DNA of 64,000 bases from Neoarius graeffei. Lineage: Eukaryota; Chordata; Actinopteri; Siluriformes; Ariidae. The notes beneath the pieces were generated by a model. The model saw nothing but the letters and a program-made list of their open reading frames with translations. It ran no database searches and was not told the origin of the DNA. Positions within the stretch are counted from its first letter, which is position 1. Each line of letters starts with the position of its first letter. This document shows, piece after piece, positions 32,778-45,058 of this stretch. The position numbers and the translations under genes are program-made. The stretch lies in contig NC_083571.1 of assembly GCF_027579695.1 (NCBI RefSeq), positions 51,496,797-51,560,796 of the forward strand. Direction: 5' to 3'.

Positions 32778-34256
32778 AGCAAGAGCGCGCACGAGCAACA
32801 TTAATGTCTGCACCGCGCATGTGCTGGAGCGTGAGAGAGACTGCGTGTGTGCCTGTTCCTGTAGCGCATGCTCGACAAAGAGCATCCTGATTGGCTTATT
32901 TTGCTGAGTCAACCAATCAGCTTTTTTTTTTGGGGGGGGGGGCATAGATATACATAGAAGACTAGATGCCTCGTCCCCGTTGCCCGTCAGCGAAGTTGAA
33001 CGTCCGCACATGGCGGCCATCTTACCTCAGACAGCTGGCTTACCCATTACATTGTGTCGGTAGCGATATGTACTTTTCAGATGACCGTAACTTCCTCAAA
33101 TTTCAATCGATATTCAAATGGTTTGGTTTGTTCTATAAAAAAACCAAACGGAAGTATGTATTTATGATATTAATGATGAATAATCATTTTATGTTTTAAA
33201 AAAAAATACATGCTGAAATTCCTATGCTGTGAGAAGCCTAACACTGCATACTTATGGATAACTGCGGCCTTAGGACAAATAACCATACAATTTATTTCCA
33301 ATTTTTAGTGAAAATATTTTTACATGTGATAGGGCCGTAGGGGAAGCTAAAGTTAAATAAACAGCTTACTCACTTCTGAAACTTCAGAAATACTTTATCC
33401 ACCTCAAAAACCTAATGCACTCACAGCATAACATAATAACAAATGCAAACTCACATCATAGCATAATAACAAATGCACTGTCCGAGTAAGTAATAGTATA
33501 AAACAGTGACAGCGACTCACGGTAGTTTGTGACAAAAAAAGCCCGGCTGCTCATATCAGGAACTGTATTGGACATTATTTCACTAAGTAAATAATGCTAC
33601 CGATTATCCTTAAAAAAATGATGTATTATCTTACTGGTGAAAGGTGATCCCGCGTGCCCTACTTTCCAGACATCGCCGGTTCGAGCAACCGAAAGCCTCG
33701 CAGAAGTCTGGCATCTCGTCACAGTCAGTAATTTAATTTCCTCTAGAAATCATAATGTAAGTTGTTTTAAATTAACCAACCCGAAAATGAAAACCATGTG
33801 CAAGTGCAACTTGAGTTATTGAAAATATTATCTCATGACCTTCCATGTAAAATTACTTGGTGCTACGAGCTAGCCTAGCATGAAACACAACCTTGACAAA
33901 GCTGCAGTAAGTCGTTTTGAAGAGAAAAGGTACGATTTTAGCATGTTCAAGCACCCAGAATTACAACCACATTAATAATGTTTTAAGAAATCAAACCATT
34001 TGTATATACGTCAAAATTTCAGCGAGATAAGAGTATAAACATTTAAGCATCTCAATGGTCTTACCTCAGTGTACCGCAAATTCTGTGGAAAAGCTTGCCT
34101 GTGGTAAGATGGCCGCCCTGTGCGGACGTTCTGGAATACACGGTGAGGCATCTAGTCTTCTATGTATATCTATGGGGGGCGGGGCATGACTTTTTTTCCC
34201 CATCGGGGGGGTCACAGCACCTCCCTGAAATGAGTTTCTGCAGGTTGGGATGTCTG
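32681..34256. mobile_element. Unclassified DNA transposon in receptor 2 tail
   Basis: 12-bp inverted ends cagacatcccaa; 6-bp flanking duplication aaatcg (32675-32680, 34257-34262). The duplicate locus at 62140 shows the empty site. Inside, a perfect 30-bp inverted repeat (32943-32972 and 34145-34174) next to G-runs suggests either subterminal repeats or a second element nested within. No transposase was recognised. Superfamily uncertain. Confidence 0.75.
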
Positions 34257-34285
34257 AAATCGTTTGGTTCAAACCAAAGCATGTT

Positions 34286-34882
34286 CAGTGTTGCCAGATT
34301 GGGCGGTTTCGAATTCTACTTTGCGGGCGAAAAATGGTTCGGGCTGGTTGACAAAAATTTGACGTTAGTTCGGCAGGTTTTTATCAGATGTTTATAAATA
34401 TTTCGCACCAACATTCTGTGTGAGAATGCAGCCAGAGACACTTATAGCCTTAGAAGGACTTTGATGCAGCACATTCTATGTACTATCTACGTCCACTGGT
34501 CTACATCCAATCCAATCCATATTAAACACTCCTGTGACCCAATCAGAGCCGACATAATATTCTGCGTGTGCGTCACCTACTGGTGCATGTAGGATTCAGA
34601 ACACAGCAGATGATTGCAAAGTTATAATCTGATTCAACCATACAGAGCCGAGTACCAGACAGCAGATTTTTCACCTCCAGCACTGACGGTCTCATGTTGC
34701 CATTTAGAAGTTGTTTGCATTGTTGTTTGATTTACAAATAGTATACTGGTCTTTAGCTGCATATTTTTACTTTACAAGATAGGCATCGAGTACATTTTAC
34801 ATTTTGGGCGGTTTTAAGTGCATTTTGGCGGGTTTTGAACATATTTTGGGCTGGAAAACGTCAGCAGTATCTGGCAACACTG
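34286..34882. mobile_element. hAT-like MITE in receptor 2 tail
   Basis: Inverted ends cagtgttgccagat; 8-bp flanks agcatgtt and aacatgtt (one mismatch). It interrupts the ancestral receptor tail codons a second time. GGGCGG-rich subterminal sequence; no coding capacity seen. Confidence 0.78.
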
Positions 34883-34944
34883 AACATGTTTTGCCGCACA
34901 ATGAGAGATCCCTTATTTACTGGTTGGTGATGAAATGAATTATA

Positions 34945-35914
34945 TATATATGTTATTTACCAGCTGGGAGGTCCGACCTTAAGCTGGTAAATAATATATA
35001 TATATTTTTTTTTCTTTCCCAAATTCTCACAGCAAACGAGAGCGCCCGAAAGGGAGAGCCGAGCCGCCATTTTGAATCCTCATTCACGGCTGTAATGTAA
35101 ATTGCTTTCTCCTCGGTATACAAGTGCACTTCCATGGCAGGAAAAAAAACTACATTTTGCTGCCTATGTAGTCCCCTATTTATACAAAATGGAGTCATTC
35201 AGGATTCAGCCATGTTTTTGCTCAGCATTACCAACCGTTACAGGTTTAATAAAAAAAATGTTAATGAAATAATTTAATTTTTTTCGCGGTCCGGTTTCCA
35301 TCAAATCCTGTGCTCTGATTGGCTGGCGAGCGGGTCCGTATCCTACGATACAGACCCCGGTTATGGACCTCTGGCGACTCGCTCGTTCACAACAACAACA
35401 AACACAGTAGCAATTTTTGTCAACATTTATTTTCACATTTCTCAGGAGAATATCATTAATTTTACATCATGGATAGTGATAACGACAGTCTTCACAGCAA
35501 AAGCGAGTTTTAAAAACATTTAGGAGAAAGCTAAAAGCCTTGGCTGAATCCTGAATTACTCAATTTTGTATAAATAGGGGACTACATAGGCAGCAAAATG
35601 TAGTTTTTTTCCTGCCATGGAAGTGCACGTGTATACCGAGGATGAAACCATTTGCATTACAGCCGTGAATGAGGATTCAAAATGGTGGCTCGGCTCGGTT
35701 TTCCCTTTCAGGCGCTTACGTTTTCTGTTTAGAATTTTGTAAATAAAAAATAAATATATTATTTACCATCTTAAGATCGGTCCGTATGGTGAAATACCGT
35801 GACCTCGGCCTTGAATACTGACCTCAGCCCAGAGGGCCTCGCTCAGCACTTTCAAGACCTCGGTCACGGTATTTCACTATACGGACCTCCCAGCTGGTAA
35901 ATAACATATATTTA
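34945..35914. mobile_element. Long inverted-repeat element downstream of receptor 2
   Basis: The outer ends (gttatttaccagctgggagg) are inverted copies of each other, and the arms at about 35040-35215 and 35530-35720 are long imperfect inverted repeats. The centre holds a short plus-strand ORF (MDSDNDSLHSKSEF, 35469-35513) that may be the truncated start of a lost transposase. The duplicate unit lacks it. Confidence 0.65.
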
Positions 35915-36214
35915 TTTCCAGGAGAAATGAAACGTTACTGTTTAAACTGTTCATGTTTATTGTTCATGCAATAAATATAAAACAACAATATGATATTAAA
36001 TATTATGGTATATAATATTACATTAAATGTCACTTCTATTGCTCTTTTTTCCACATTTGATGGCTTCTAGTTTGATGGTTCCTTTGTAAGCTTTTGCTTT
36101 ACCACAAATATGCAATACGTATTCTGACGTTAATCTGTCTGTGTTAAATTGTCATAATAAACATTGCCGTAAGTCCTGTGTGTTATTCACTGCATGATAT
36201 AAGAGGCTAAAGTC

Positions 36215-36218
<4 letters not shown>

Positions 36219-36276
<58 letters not shown>
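36219..36276. repeat. (TA)n microsatellite
   Basis: About 28 TA units after a short A-run. Confidence 0.95.
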
Positions 36277-36278
<2 letters not shown>

Positions 36279-37395
36279 ACCCCCTGATCAATGAATTGCA
36301 GGGCATTGTTTTATTTGGTCAGGATGTGAATATACCATTTCTGGAATATACCTTGAAATGTGGGCTGGGTGGTCAGCCAAATGCCAAAGTAGACTTCATT
36401 TTCATAAATTACTGTGTGGGGGGTTATAAAATAAAATATCTGTATCGATGTGTTTCTGACCCACATTCCTCATCATTATCTGCTTTAATACTTTACAAGT
36501 TACACTTGTATGCGGACTGTCAAAGCACTTATTCCAGTGTTTATGGAGGTTGCAGCAGTGGTACTGCAGGTTTCATTTATTTAACATATCATTTGGGGAC
36601 CATTATTTTCACACTCTTCTAATGTGCACCCAATAACATTTTATAAAGGTGTTAAAAAGAAGGAATACAACAACAAAAGTCACCAAGAATGTTGTTACTG
36701 GGAATCAGGAGTTCAGTCTGTGGTGCAATTTATCCTGCAGTATTTTGAAAAATAAGGATTAATGTCAGGCTTTTCTCACTTACTTTGCATAATTTGACAT
36801 GTGTCTTGGGAGTCTCATAGCATTGTTCTGCCAAAATCTTCACTGAGTCTTTCAGCTTTTTTTACCTGGTACTTCAGGATGAACTTCTTATACTTCAGCT
36901 GACCACTGGACTCAAGAGCAATCTTTGCTCTTTCCTCAGCTTCAGCCTGAGAGTCCTGGAAGCTCAGTGAATAAATAAAAGCTTTATTTACTTCTACACA
37001 CGTTCATTTTGAAGGGCAGTATCATCACCCATGAAAATAGCTGAAAGGTTTATATGTTACAATGTTTAGAGACTGTTCACTATTACCTAACAGATTTTCT
37101 GAAATAAAAACTGAATAATAGTACACATCGACTGACCAGATCAGTTCCTCTTCAGTCACAACATGGCAAAGATGATTTTGTGGAGCAATTCAGTTTTGGG
37201 ATATGGATTCTCCTCTCAAAGACCACTTTTTTCTTTCTTTTTTTTTTTTTTTTGGCCATGGTGTGATGGTGTCACAAGAAAAACACAACTGAAGGCATAT
37301 GAACATGTCAACCAAAAGAAAACTATAGCACATCATCCGTTGTGCGGGTCAACAAAGGGCATGTCTCTCAGTGACCAGCCAGGCTGAGGTTGGCG
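36277..37395. other. No supported gene
   Basis: Two ORFs of about 75-110 codons are present but show no motif and have AT-rich composition like their surroundings. Confidence 0.4.
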
Positions 37396-38165
37396 AAAAG
37401 CATGCTACTGACTGACAGCTTGTCCCTGTCCTCCAACCATCTGGTAATGAGAACTCAAAATGGAAACAAGTTAGCAAGCATAACAGGTTAAGAATAGCAT
37501 TCATCAATGTTTGAACACTGCATGATGATATCAAACTAGCAACGATCATCAAGGTTACAGAGCCACTTGGTACTGATGCATTAGCCCTGCAGGAAGTGAG
37601 ACGCATGGGAAAAGGCAGCTTTGAGCTTGATGATGACTCAATGAAAGGATGGCAAATCATCTGGAATGGATACGACTGTAAAAAGGAGCCTGGTGTAGCC
37701 ATACTATATGCTCCTTATGTGGCAATGGATGAGTACCAAGAACACCTGAAAGGTAGAATTATATCTACTACTGTTATCATCAAAGGGATGCATCTTGCAC
37801 TACTGAATTCATATGCGGCAACAGACAAGGCTTCCGAATCATCAAAACTGTTGTTCTATCGTTGCTTGACAAAGGCAAAAAAAAAAAATCTCAACAAAAA
37901 TTGTTCCAAATTCAAACAGATAATTTTAGGTCATGTCAATGCCACTATCTCTTCAAAGAGTAAGGATTCCAATGCATGGGACTCTGTTCTAGGTCACAAC
38001 AACTCTGACAGAGTAGAAAATAATGATAATGGAGAAAGATTCCTTACCTGGTGCCATCAAAATCAATTGATTATGAACACAATATTTAGATGCAAATGGA
38101 TCCACCATGGAACATGGTTTGATCCTGAAACTTGGAAGTGGAAACATGTAGCTGCAGATTCTTTG
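37396..38165 (+). pseudogene. LINE A endonuclease domain fragment
   Basis: Encodes an APE-type endonuclease: LQEVRRMGKGSFELDD (37587 onward), GYDCKKEPGVAILYAP, then a block near 37925 where GHVNA stands for the usual GDFNA, and HHGTWFDPETWKWKH, where the conserved Thr-Trp precedes the His motif. Frameshifts occur in the upstream part. It breaks off near 38165, where an opposite-strand LINE begins, and resumes at about 39901 with TNYVTKCRTYPD. Confidence 0.7.
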
Positions 38166-39900
38166 GGTGGGTGTGTGCTTTGCTGCTCTGATGGCCTGAG
38201 ACAGTTTGACCCTAGCTGCTCTCAGGGCCACACTGTCACCCGCTCTGAAGGCAGCATCTGGGGCCTCAGTAGTGTACACACCTCTGCAGTAATCCACGGC
38301 TTTTGGTTGGGGTGACTGGTGATGGTCTTAGAGACAGTAACATCATCAATGCACTTGCTGATGTAACTGGTCACTGATGCTGTGTACTCTTCTAAGTTAG
38401 TGCAGTCACCATTGGCTACAGCCTCCCTAAACATGTCCCAGTCAGTTCTCTCAAAACAGTCCTGGGAGAGCAGAGATAGCTCCTTCTGGCCAGGTTTTCA
38501 CCAATCTTAGAACTGGTTTGGAGCATCTGACTAGCGGTCTGTATACTGGAAATAGCATAACAGAGATGTGGTCTGAGTTGCTGAGGTGGGGCGGGGCTCC
38601 ACACGGTATGCACCGGGAATCTCATCTCATCTCATTATCTCTAGCCACTTTATCCTGTTCTACAGGGTCACAGGCAAGATGGAGCCTATCCCAGCTGACT
38701 ACGGGCAAAAGGCAGGATACACCCTGGACAAGTCGCCAGGTCATCACAGGGCTGACACATGGACACAGACAACCATTCACACTCACGTTCACACCTACGG
38801 TCAATTTAGAGTCACCAGTTAACCTAACCTGCATGTCTTTGGACTGTGGGGGAAACCGGAGCACCCGGAGGAAACCCACGCGGACATGGGGAGAACATGC
38901 AAACTCCACACAGAAAGGCCCTCGCCGGCCACGGGGCTTGAACCTGGACCTTCCTGCTGTGAGGCGACAGCGCTAACCACTACACCACCGTGCTGCCTGC
39001 ACCGGGAATGTTTGTGTAAACAAGATCCAGCGTGTTCACCCCTCTCGTTGCAAAGTCCACATACTGATGGAATTTAGGGAGCACTGACCTGAGATTTCTA
39101 TGGTTGAAATCTCCGGTGACAATAAACAGTCCATCTGGGTGTGCATTCTGCAGTTTGCTGATAGCACCATACAGTACACAGAGCACAGTGGTAAATAAAA
39201 TGGTCTACATCTAACAGTCACAAACTCCACTAACAATGAGCAATAACCAGAGACTAGCACCAAATTCCTGCACCATTGTGTGTTAATGGAAATACACAAG
39301 CCACCTCCACAAGTCTTACCACACAGAGGTACATCTCTGTTGGCTCGGAATGAAGCGAGCCCATCTGGCTGAATGGCGGTGTCTGGAATTCGGTTGCTGA
39401 GCCACATCTCCGTGAAAACAAGGATGCAGCAGTCTCTAAACTCACACTGGGTAGTCCATTGGAGTCGGATGTAGTCAAGTTTATTTTCTAGGGAACAGAG
39501 TAGAATGGATGGGAGAGTCGGACGGCTAGGGTTAGCTGCTAGCCTAGCACAAACACCCCCATGCTTGCCACGTTTCTGCCTCCTTGCACACTGCTTCCGA
39601 TGACTCCTCCCCATGTCACGGGCCTCAGGCGAGGCCGAGGACTGGAGGCCTGTTCCTCACAGCTGGCCGAGGTTGCGTAATTTGTCCAGCAGATAATCTT
39701 TTATGATGTTTTCTGCAATGGTATCTGTATGGTAGGAGTGTCTGGTGATGGTAGACATGAACACCAGTTGATCTGGGTTCCATGTGCTCTACCGGGTCGA
39801 TCAAAGGAACAAAATGACGACCCCCCCCCCCCCCCCCCATTTTGGATCCGGAGAGGCCGCTGTGTACGTGTTACCACCACACCGCTATCTTGGATTTTCA
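38166..39900 (-). pseudogene. LINE B (L2/Rex1-like) ORF2 fragment with SINE
   Basis: Minus-strand translation: [93 protein letters not shown] (endonuclease GDFNH motif), [21 protein letters not shown], and beyond the [24 protein letters not shown] and [14 protein letters not shown]. This order is typical of a very abundant teleost LINE. Reverse transcriptase is missing, so the copy is truncated at the 38166 side, and it is interrupted by a SINE and several frame changes. Confidence 0.78.
38621..38998 (-). repeat. Full-length SINE, copy 3, in LINE B
   Basis: Target duplication gcaccgggaat on both sides (38610-38620, 38999-39009). Same family as 30045. Confidence 0.92.
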
Positions 39901-40083
39901 CCATGGGTAACTAATTATGTGACAAAGTGCCGAACATATCCTGACCCCTTGCATCTATTTGATACAGATAATAGATTGTTAGCAATGGATATCAGTTTTC
40001 CATCATCAAAAAGGAAGTTAAAGCAAAAACTGAGCAGAGCAAAAGCATGCAACCCAAAGCCAAGTTGACTTTAGTTGTTGACT
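39901..40083 (+). pseudogene. LINE A, middle fragment
   Basis: Open frame TNYVTKCRTYPDPLHLFDTD...MDISFPSSKRKLKQKL follows the endonuclease region of LINE A and runs into the PIF/Harbinger-like element at 40087. Confidence 0.6.
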
Positions 40084-41572
40084 TTAAGCCTCACTCACAA
40101 CCCACCATATGTACTGCTATGGGCAGTCCACGGTAAAAAAAAATTGGCAAAACCGTGCTTGAGACTTGCACGACATTTACATGTGTTCAGCGCCGTAGAA
40201 GGTCGCAGACTGCCCGTGGAGACTTTTGGTCCTGCACATGCAAATTCTATGGGTCTTGCCAGGGCCGTTGACAGCTTTGGCTGGGCCCGGGACAAAATAA
40301 TCTGAGTGGGCCCCCCCCCAAATAATCCGAGTGCCCCCCACACACACACACACATACGCGCGCACGCACATCGCCACACAGCAACCACCCACACCCAACC
40401 CCTCTTTTCACAGTCTCCATTCACTCCAACCCTTAAATAACAGGTATTCCAAGCCCATTATAACAGTCAACCATTTTATTTCAACATTTCAACATATTTA
40501 CAGTTTGAACATTTCCTTAGTCTGCAACTATTCAGGTGCGAAATGCAATGCGCCGGACTTTTGCTGTGGCAAAATCGTCAATAAGGTCATTGAAGTCCAG
40601 CTTCTTTGCAAGTTCGTGCTCTATAGAGAGCATAGCCAGCCCATTGAGCCTCTCCTGCAGTGGCGGCTCCTGAATTTTTTTTCGGGGGGGCAATTTTCCC
40701 CCGTTATGTCTACACGGACCATAAATGTCCACAGGACTGAAGTAAATTGACCTAGGTAGCAAATCAATTGGCCGAACTTGTTTTTGCCTGGTAAATTCAG
40801 ATATCAATATAGACAATATCTCTTCTCTCCAATAGGTGGCAACACTGAACAAGTTAAAGGTGGCAAACTAAGGTAGCCTAGTAAACTAGACCCACCCGCC
40901 TAGCGGCCAAAAATATTTTTGCCTACGAGTGGCAAATATTCACATTTAGTCTGGCTTGCCAGGCTAAAACTAAGGAAGATTCATTGTGAAGCCTTCAAAG
41001 CAAAACATCTGGCATCACAATCAATTAATATTACATTACTCATTTATTTTCTCATATTATTCCAGTATTCTATAATAAGTAGATACAAATTCTTAATTAT
41101 AAACATATTCTAATTTCTTCAATTCTAAAGAATGCAATTAAAGTGGCAGGATATAAATCCAAAACAAGTGTTTATTTAAGTTTTGAAAAAGATGAAGAAA
41201 AGCATAACCATCAAACATGTGCAGCTTAATTATGTGTTTTTTTTATATGGAATTGCACCATTTTAACAACAAATAATTCTAAATAAATTCTGCAGCTTTT
41301 TTCCCCAAGAATTCCTCCAGAAAGCCATGCCTTAAAAGGAAATTTAAAGTATTACAAGCATGTCAATGAACACAAAAGGCTTTAGTTATTTAGCAATACA
41401 CACACAAGGTTACACAAGGTTTTGTAGTCAGTGCAACTTGGCTTAACAAGTTGGAAAAAAGGTAAGGTGCTGCTGGCTCCAATGAAGACATATACTGTAC
41501 AATATATAAAAACTGAAAATATGCTTAATTTACACCAAGTCAGAGAGAACTTGAGGCTACTGAAATATTCCA

Positions 41573-41664
41573 AGCATGGCAATGTTAAACTGCCATTGGT
41601 AAAACAAAAACATGGCAATGTTAAACTGCCATTGGTAGCACACACACACACACACACACACACA
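41573..41664. repeat. Tandem 27-nt duplication plus (CA)n
   Basis: catggcaatgttaaactgcc...attggta occurs twice (about 41574 and 41611), followed by a CA run at 41639-41664. Confidence 0.8.
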
Positions 41665-41685
41665 AACAACTTTTGCCTAGTAAAT

Positions 41686-42135
41686 TCAAATATCAGATAT
41701 CACTGTACCGTCTGCTGTGCTACTTCCAGGGTGGAAGAGAACGCAAGGGGAGCAAAAAAGAGCATTGACTACATCACAGCCAGCTAGCCAAGTTTTGCGG
41801 TGGTACCAGTTCTTGTTAAAACCTCCTGAGTAGGTCTTCTCCCCCTTCGTAGACACTTGCTTGATGTTTAAATTCGGTCTAGGAGGTCCTAGCTGTTTGA
41901 TTGCCGTTTTCTCCTCATTGGTACGACGACTAAAGGGAACTTCTTTCAGAGACGCTATCGTATTGCTGTACTCAACACTCGCCATCTTCTTCATAGAATG
42001 TTCACACATTTCCCGGGCAAGTTTCGTTTTCCAGCCCAGAATTATGTTCAAAACCCGCCAACACTTAAAACCAATCTGGCAACACTTGCGCGGCGCAACA
42101 GGCGTATGACGTAAGCACGCTGCTTGTGCGAGCAC
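41686..42135 (-). pseudogene. hAT transposase N-terminal fragment (TTF-type zinc finger)
   Basis: Up to 149 codons open on the minus strand. KKMASVEYSNTIASLKEVPF, KQVSTKGEKTYSGGFNKNWY, then HRKTWLAGCDVVNALFCSPC and VLFHPG form a Cys/His zinc-finger region of the type found at the start of ZMYM1-like hAT transposases. The catalytic DDE domain and RW motif are absent. Type recognised by motif only. Confidence 0.55.
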
Positions 42136-42847
42136 ATGAAACCCAATAGAAAATGCATTGGGAGCAGGATTTTCGAAAAAAAAAAACTACGTACCATTAG
42201 TGTCAATGGGAGATTTTGGGGCAAATCTGAACCTGACAGAAATCGCCCCAAAAGGGCGTGGCTACACCAGGCGCGACCTTAACCTGATTGGACAATGACA
42301 TTACTGTTGGTAGATAAAAAAAAAAAATCTCCCTCCCTGTTTGGGAGTGCGTCGCCCAAATCGCCCCTATTAACGAGCCGCTAGTGAATGAAACAGAATA
42401 ATTAATGCCATCTTCATGAGGGACCAGTTCTGGGCCCCCCCTCATGCCTGGGCCCGGGACAAAATACCCGGTTGTCCCCCCCTGTCGACGGCCCTGGGTC
42501 TTGCAACAAATCAAGAACGCATATATACTACTTAAGGGACCTGTACTCCTTTTGTACGCCTGAACCAAGTCAACAGAATGGCTAGTAGGGGCTTTTTGCA
42601 ATGACAGTAAGATGCAAGAGTGACGCATGGTCATTGTATGAGTGACGTGCCTCAGAAATACTACACAATTATTCCACACTTGCAATGTGTGCGGCCCGCA
42701 AGACAGAGATACATCTCACTTTCTACCCCTATGTGTGGCGTGCACGCAGCTCATGCGACCTGCACACGGTGCATGCGACCCGCACGCGACACGAGGGGCA
42801 AGACTCTGGGTATACACTTTGGTTGTACAAGGACTGGCTGGCTTGTA

Positions 42848-44431
42848 CAGTGCCTTGCAAAAGTATTCATACCCCTTGAACTTTTTCACATTTTTCCACC
42901 TTACAACCACAAACTTAAAAGTTTTTTATTGAGATTTTATGTGATGGACCAACACAGAGTAGCACATAATTGTGAAGTGAAACGAAAATGATAAATGGTC
43001 TTTAAAATTTTAAACAAATAAAAATCTGAAAAATGTGGTGTGCATTAGTATTCAGCCCCCTGTACTCTGATACCTCTAAATACAATCCAGTGCAATCAAT
43101 TGCCTTCAGAAGTCATCTAATTAGTGAATAGAGTCCTACTGTGTGTAATTTACTCTCAGCATAAATACACTTGTTCTGTGAAGGCCTCAGTGGTTTGTTA
43201 GAGAACACTGAAGAACAAACAGCATCATGAAGACCAAAGAACTCACCAGACAGGTCAGGGATAAAGTTCTGGAGAAGTTTAAAGCAGGGTTAGGTTATAA
43301 AAAAATATCCCAAGCTCTGAACATTTCAAGAAGCACTGTTCAATCCATCATTCAAAAATGGAAAAAGTATGGCACAACTGCAAACCTACCAAGACATGGC
43401 CGTCCACCTAAACTGACAGAGCGAGCAAGGAGAGCACTGGTCAGAGAAGCAGCCAAGAGGCCCATGATCACTCTGGAGGAGCTGCAGAAATCCACAGCTC
43501 AGGTGGGAGAATCTGTGCACAGGACAACTATAAGTCGTACACTCCACAAATCTGGCCTTTTTGGAAGAGTGGCAAGAAGAAAGCCATTGTTGAAAGACAG
43601 GCATGTAGAGGACACAGCAAACATGTGGAAGAAGGTGCTTTGGTCAGATGAGACCAAAGTTGAACTTTTTGGCCTAAATGCAAAGCGCTATGTGTGGCGG
43701 AAAACTAACACTGCTCATCACCTTGCACACACCATCCCCACTGTGAAACATGGTGGTGGCAGCGTCATGCTATGGGGATGCTTTTCTTCAGCAGGGACAG
43801 GGAAGCTGGTCAGAGTTGATGGGAAGATGGATGGAGCTAAATACAGGGCAATCCTGGAAGAAAACCTGTTGGAGGCTGCAAAAGACTTGAGACTGGGAAG
43901 GAGATTCACCTTCCAGCAAGACAATGACCCTAAACATGCAGCCAGGGCTACAATGGAATGGTTTAGATCAAAGAATATTCATGTGTTAGAATGGCCCAGT
44001 CAAAGTCCAGACCTAAATCCCATTGAGCATCTGTGGCAAGACTTGAAAATTGCTATTCACAGACGCTCTCCATCCAATCTGGCTGAGCTTGAGCTATTTT
44101 GCAAAGAAGAATGGGCAAAAATTTCAGTGTCTAGATGTGCAAAGCTGGTAGAGACATACCACAAAAGACTTGCAGCTGTAATTGCAGCAAAAGGTGGCTC
44201 TACAAAGTATTGACGCAGGGGGGCTGAATACTAACGCACACCACATTTTTCCGATTTTTATTTGTTTAAAATTTTGAAGACCATTTATCATTTTCGTTTC
44301 ACTTCACAATTATGTGCTACTCTGTGTTGGTCTATCACATAAAATCTCAATAAAAAACTTTTAAGTTCGTGGTTGTAAGGTGGAAAAATGTGAAAAAGTT
44401 CAAGGGGTATGAATACTTTTGCAAGGCACTG
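42848..44431 (+). mobile_element. Tc1-like transposon, full length, near-intact
   Basis: Inverted repeats of about 213 bp starting cagtgccttgcaaaagtatt; TA at 42846-42847 and 44432-44433. It encodes an uninterrupted transposase. It belongs to a different Tc1 family from 21802. Confidence 0.93.
43227..44213 (+). CDS. Tc1 transposase, open frame with internal deletion
   Basis: 328 codons. DNA-binding paired region (ELTRQVRDKVLEKFKAGLGY, ISQALNISRSTVQSIIQKW), GRPPKL hinge, then catalytic domain: WSDETKVELFG (Asp 1), FQQDNDPKHAA (Asp 2), SPDLNPIEHLWQDLK (Glu, DD34E-type spacing), C-terminus KGGSTKY. Between KPLLKDRHVE and DTANMWKKVLW about 10-11 residues present in related Tc1 proteins are missing, as if a short in-frame deletion occurred between small repeats. 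No stops or shifts. The deletion precedes the first catalytic Asp and probably impairs folding, so activity is doubtful. Confidence 0.9.
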   Translation: MKTKELTRQVRDKVLEKFKAGLGYKKISQALNISRSTVQSIIQKWKKYGTTANLPRHGRPPKLTERARRALVREAAKRPMITLEELQKSTAQVGESVHRTTISRTLHKSGLFGRVARRKPLLKDRHVEDTANMWKKVLWSDETKVELFGLNAKRYVWRKTNTAHHLAHTIPTVKHGGGSVMLWGCFSSAGTGKLVRVDGKMDGAKYRAILEENLLEAAKDLRLGRRFTFQQDNDPKHAARATMEWFRSKNIHVLEWPSQSPDLNPIEHLWQDLKIAIHRRSPSNLAELELFCKEEWAKISVSRCAKLVETYHKRLAAVIAAKGGSTKY

Positions 44432-44659
44432 TATATATTGGGGAGAAACCAAGGAATCGATCATGTAGCCTGTAGCATTGTAGAAAGTAAGACCACCTCA
44501 TTTGCTATTTTTATATGAGTATATGTTAATTGACCATGCAAACATCAAATAATAAAACATGAGTATAAGGGAATAACGCATTTCATTACATTGTAAAAAA
44601 TCCCAACTAAATAGCCCAACAGTTTGAGCACTGAAACACACTTTGACTCCGAGCTACTG

Positions 44660-45058
44660 TCCTGCTCCTACTCCTGCTGAGTGGTGGGACGGGATGTCGG
44701 GATGTCCTTGTCCTCATCACTGAGCATGGCACAATGGCGTGACAGTGATGATGGGATTGCAATGTCCGAACTTCTGGGCATCGTTAGCTGAAACATACAT
44801 GAAAATCAGCAGATATAATATTAATTACATTAGCATATAGATACTGAAATGAATGTTTAAAGCATGTGTATTTACTGATGAAAATACCTCTGGCGGGGTG
44901 CTGTGCCTTCTGCCGGCTTGAAGACATACTTCTCTCTGTCCGTGCTGGGCTTGCCGGTGCATCATCATCAAATTCTTCCTCCTCCCCCTCTGCTGTTTCA
45001 GGCTGGGTTACTTCACTTTTGCTCGCTTCTTTGGTCCCATTTTCTAAACTTTAAACTG
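44660..45058 (-). pseudogene. Possible exons of a Harbinger accessory protein
   Basis: Minus-strand acidic stretch KEASKSEVTQPETAEGEEEE and DDDAPASPARTERSMSSSRQ ends at a GTATTT donor-like site. A further block, SSDIAIPSSLSRHCAMLS, lies near 44690-44790. Position inside the Harbinger-like element suggests the end of its Myb-like second protein, but no domain was recognised. Confidence 0.25.

Larger units (their letters stand above)
40260..42496. mobile_element. hAT element nested in the Harbinger-like element
   Basis: Ends cagggccgttgacag and inverted cagggccgtcgacag; perfect 8-bp duplication ggtcttgc (40252-40259, 42497-42504). It carries a minus-strand fragment of a hAT transposase (41686-42135). 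A further inverted pair (cagtggcggctcctgaa near 40658 and cactagcggctcgttaa ending near 42386) hints at another hAT inside, but no matching duplication was found. Confidence 0.82.

Noticed and set aside
36296-36622. 108-codon ORF
   Set aside because: No motif, AT-rich composition, no splice context; probably chance.
40658-42386. Second hAT element inside the hAT at 40260
   Set aside because: The ends look inverted (cagtggcggctc / gagccgctagtg), but the flanking 8-mers do not match, so it is not listed as a separate element.
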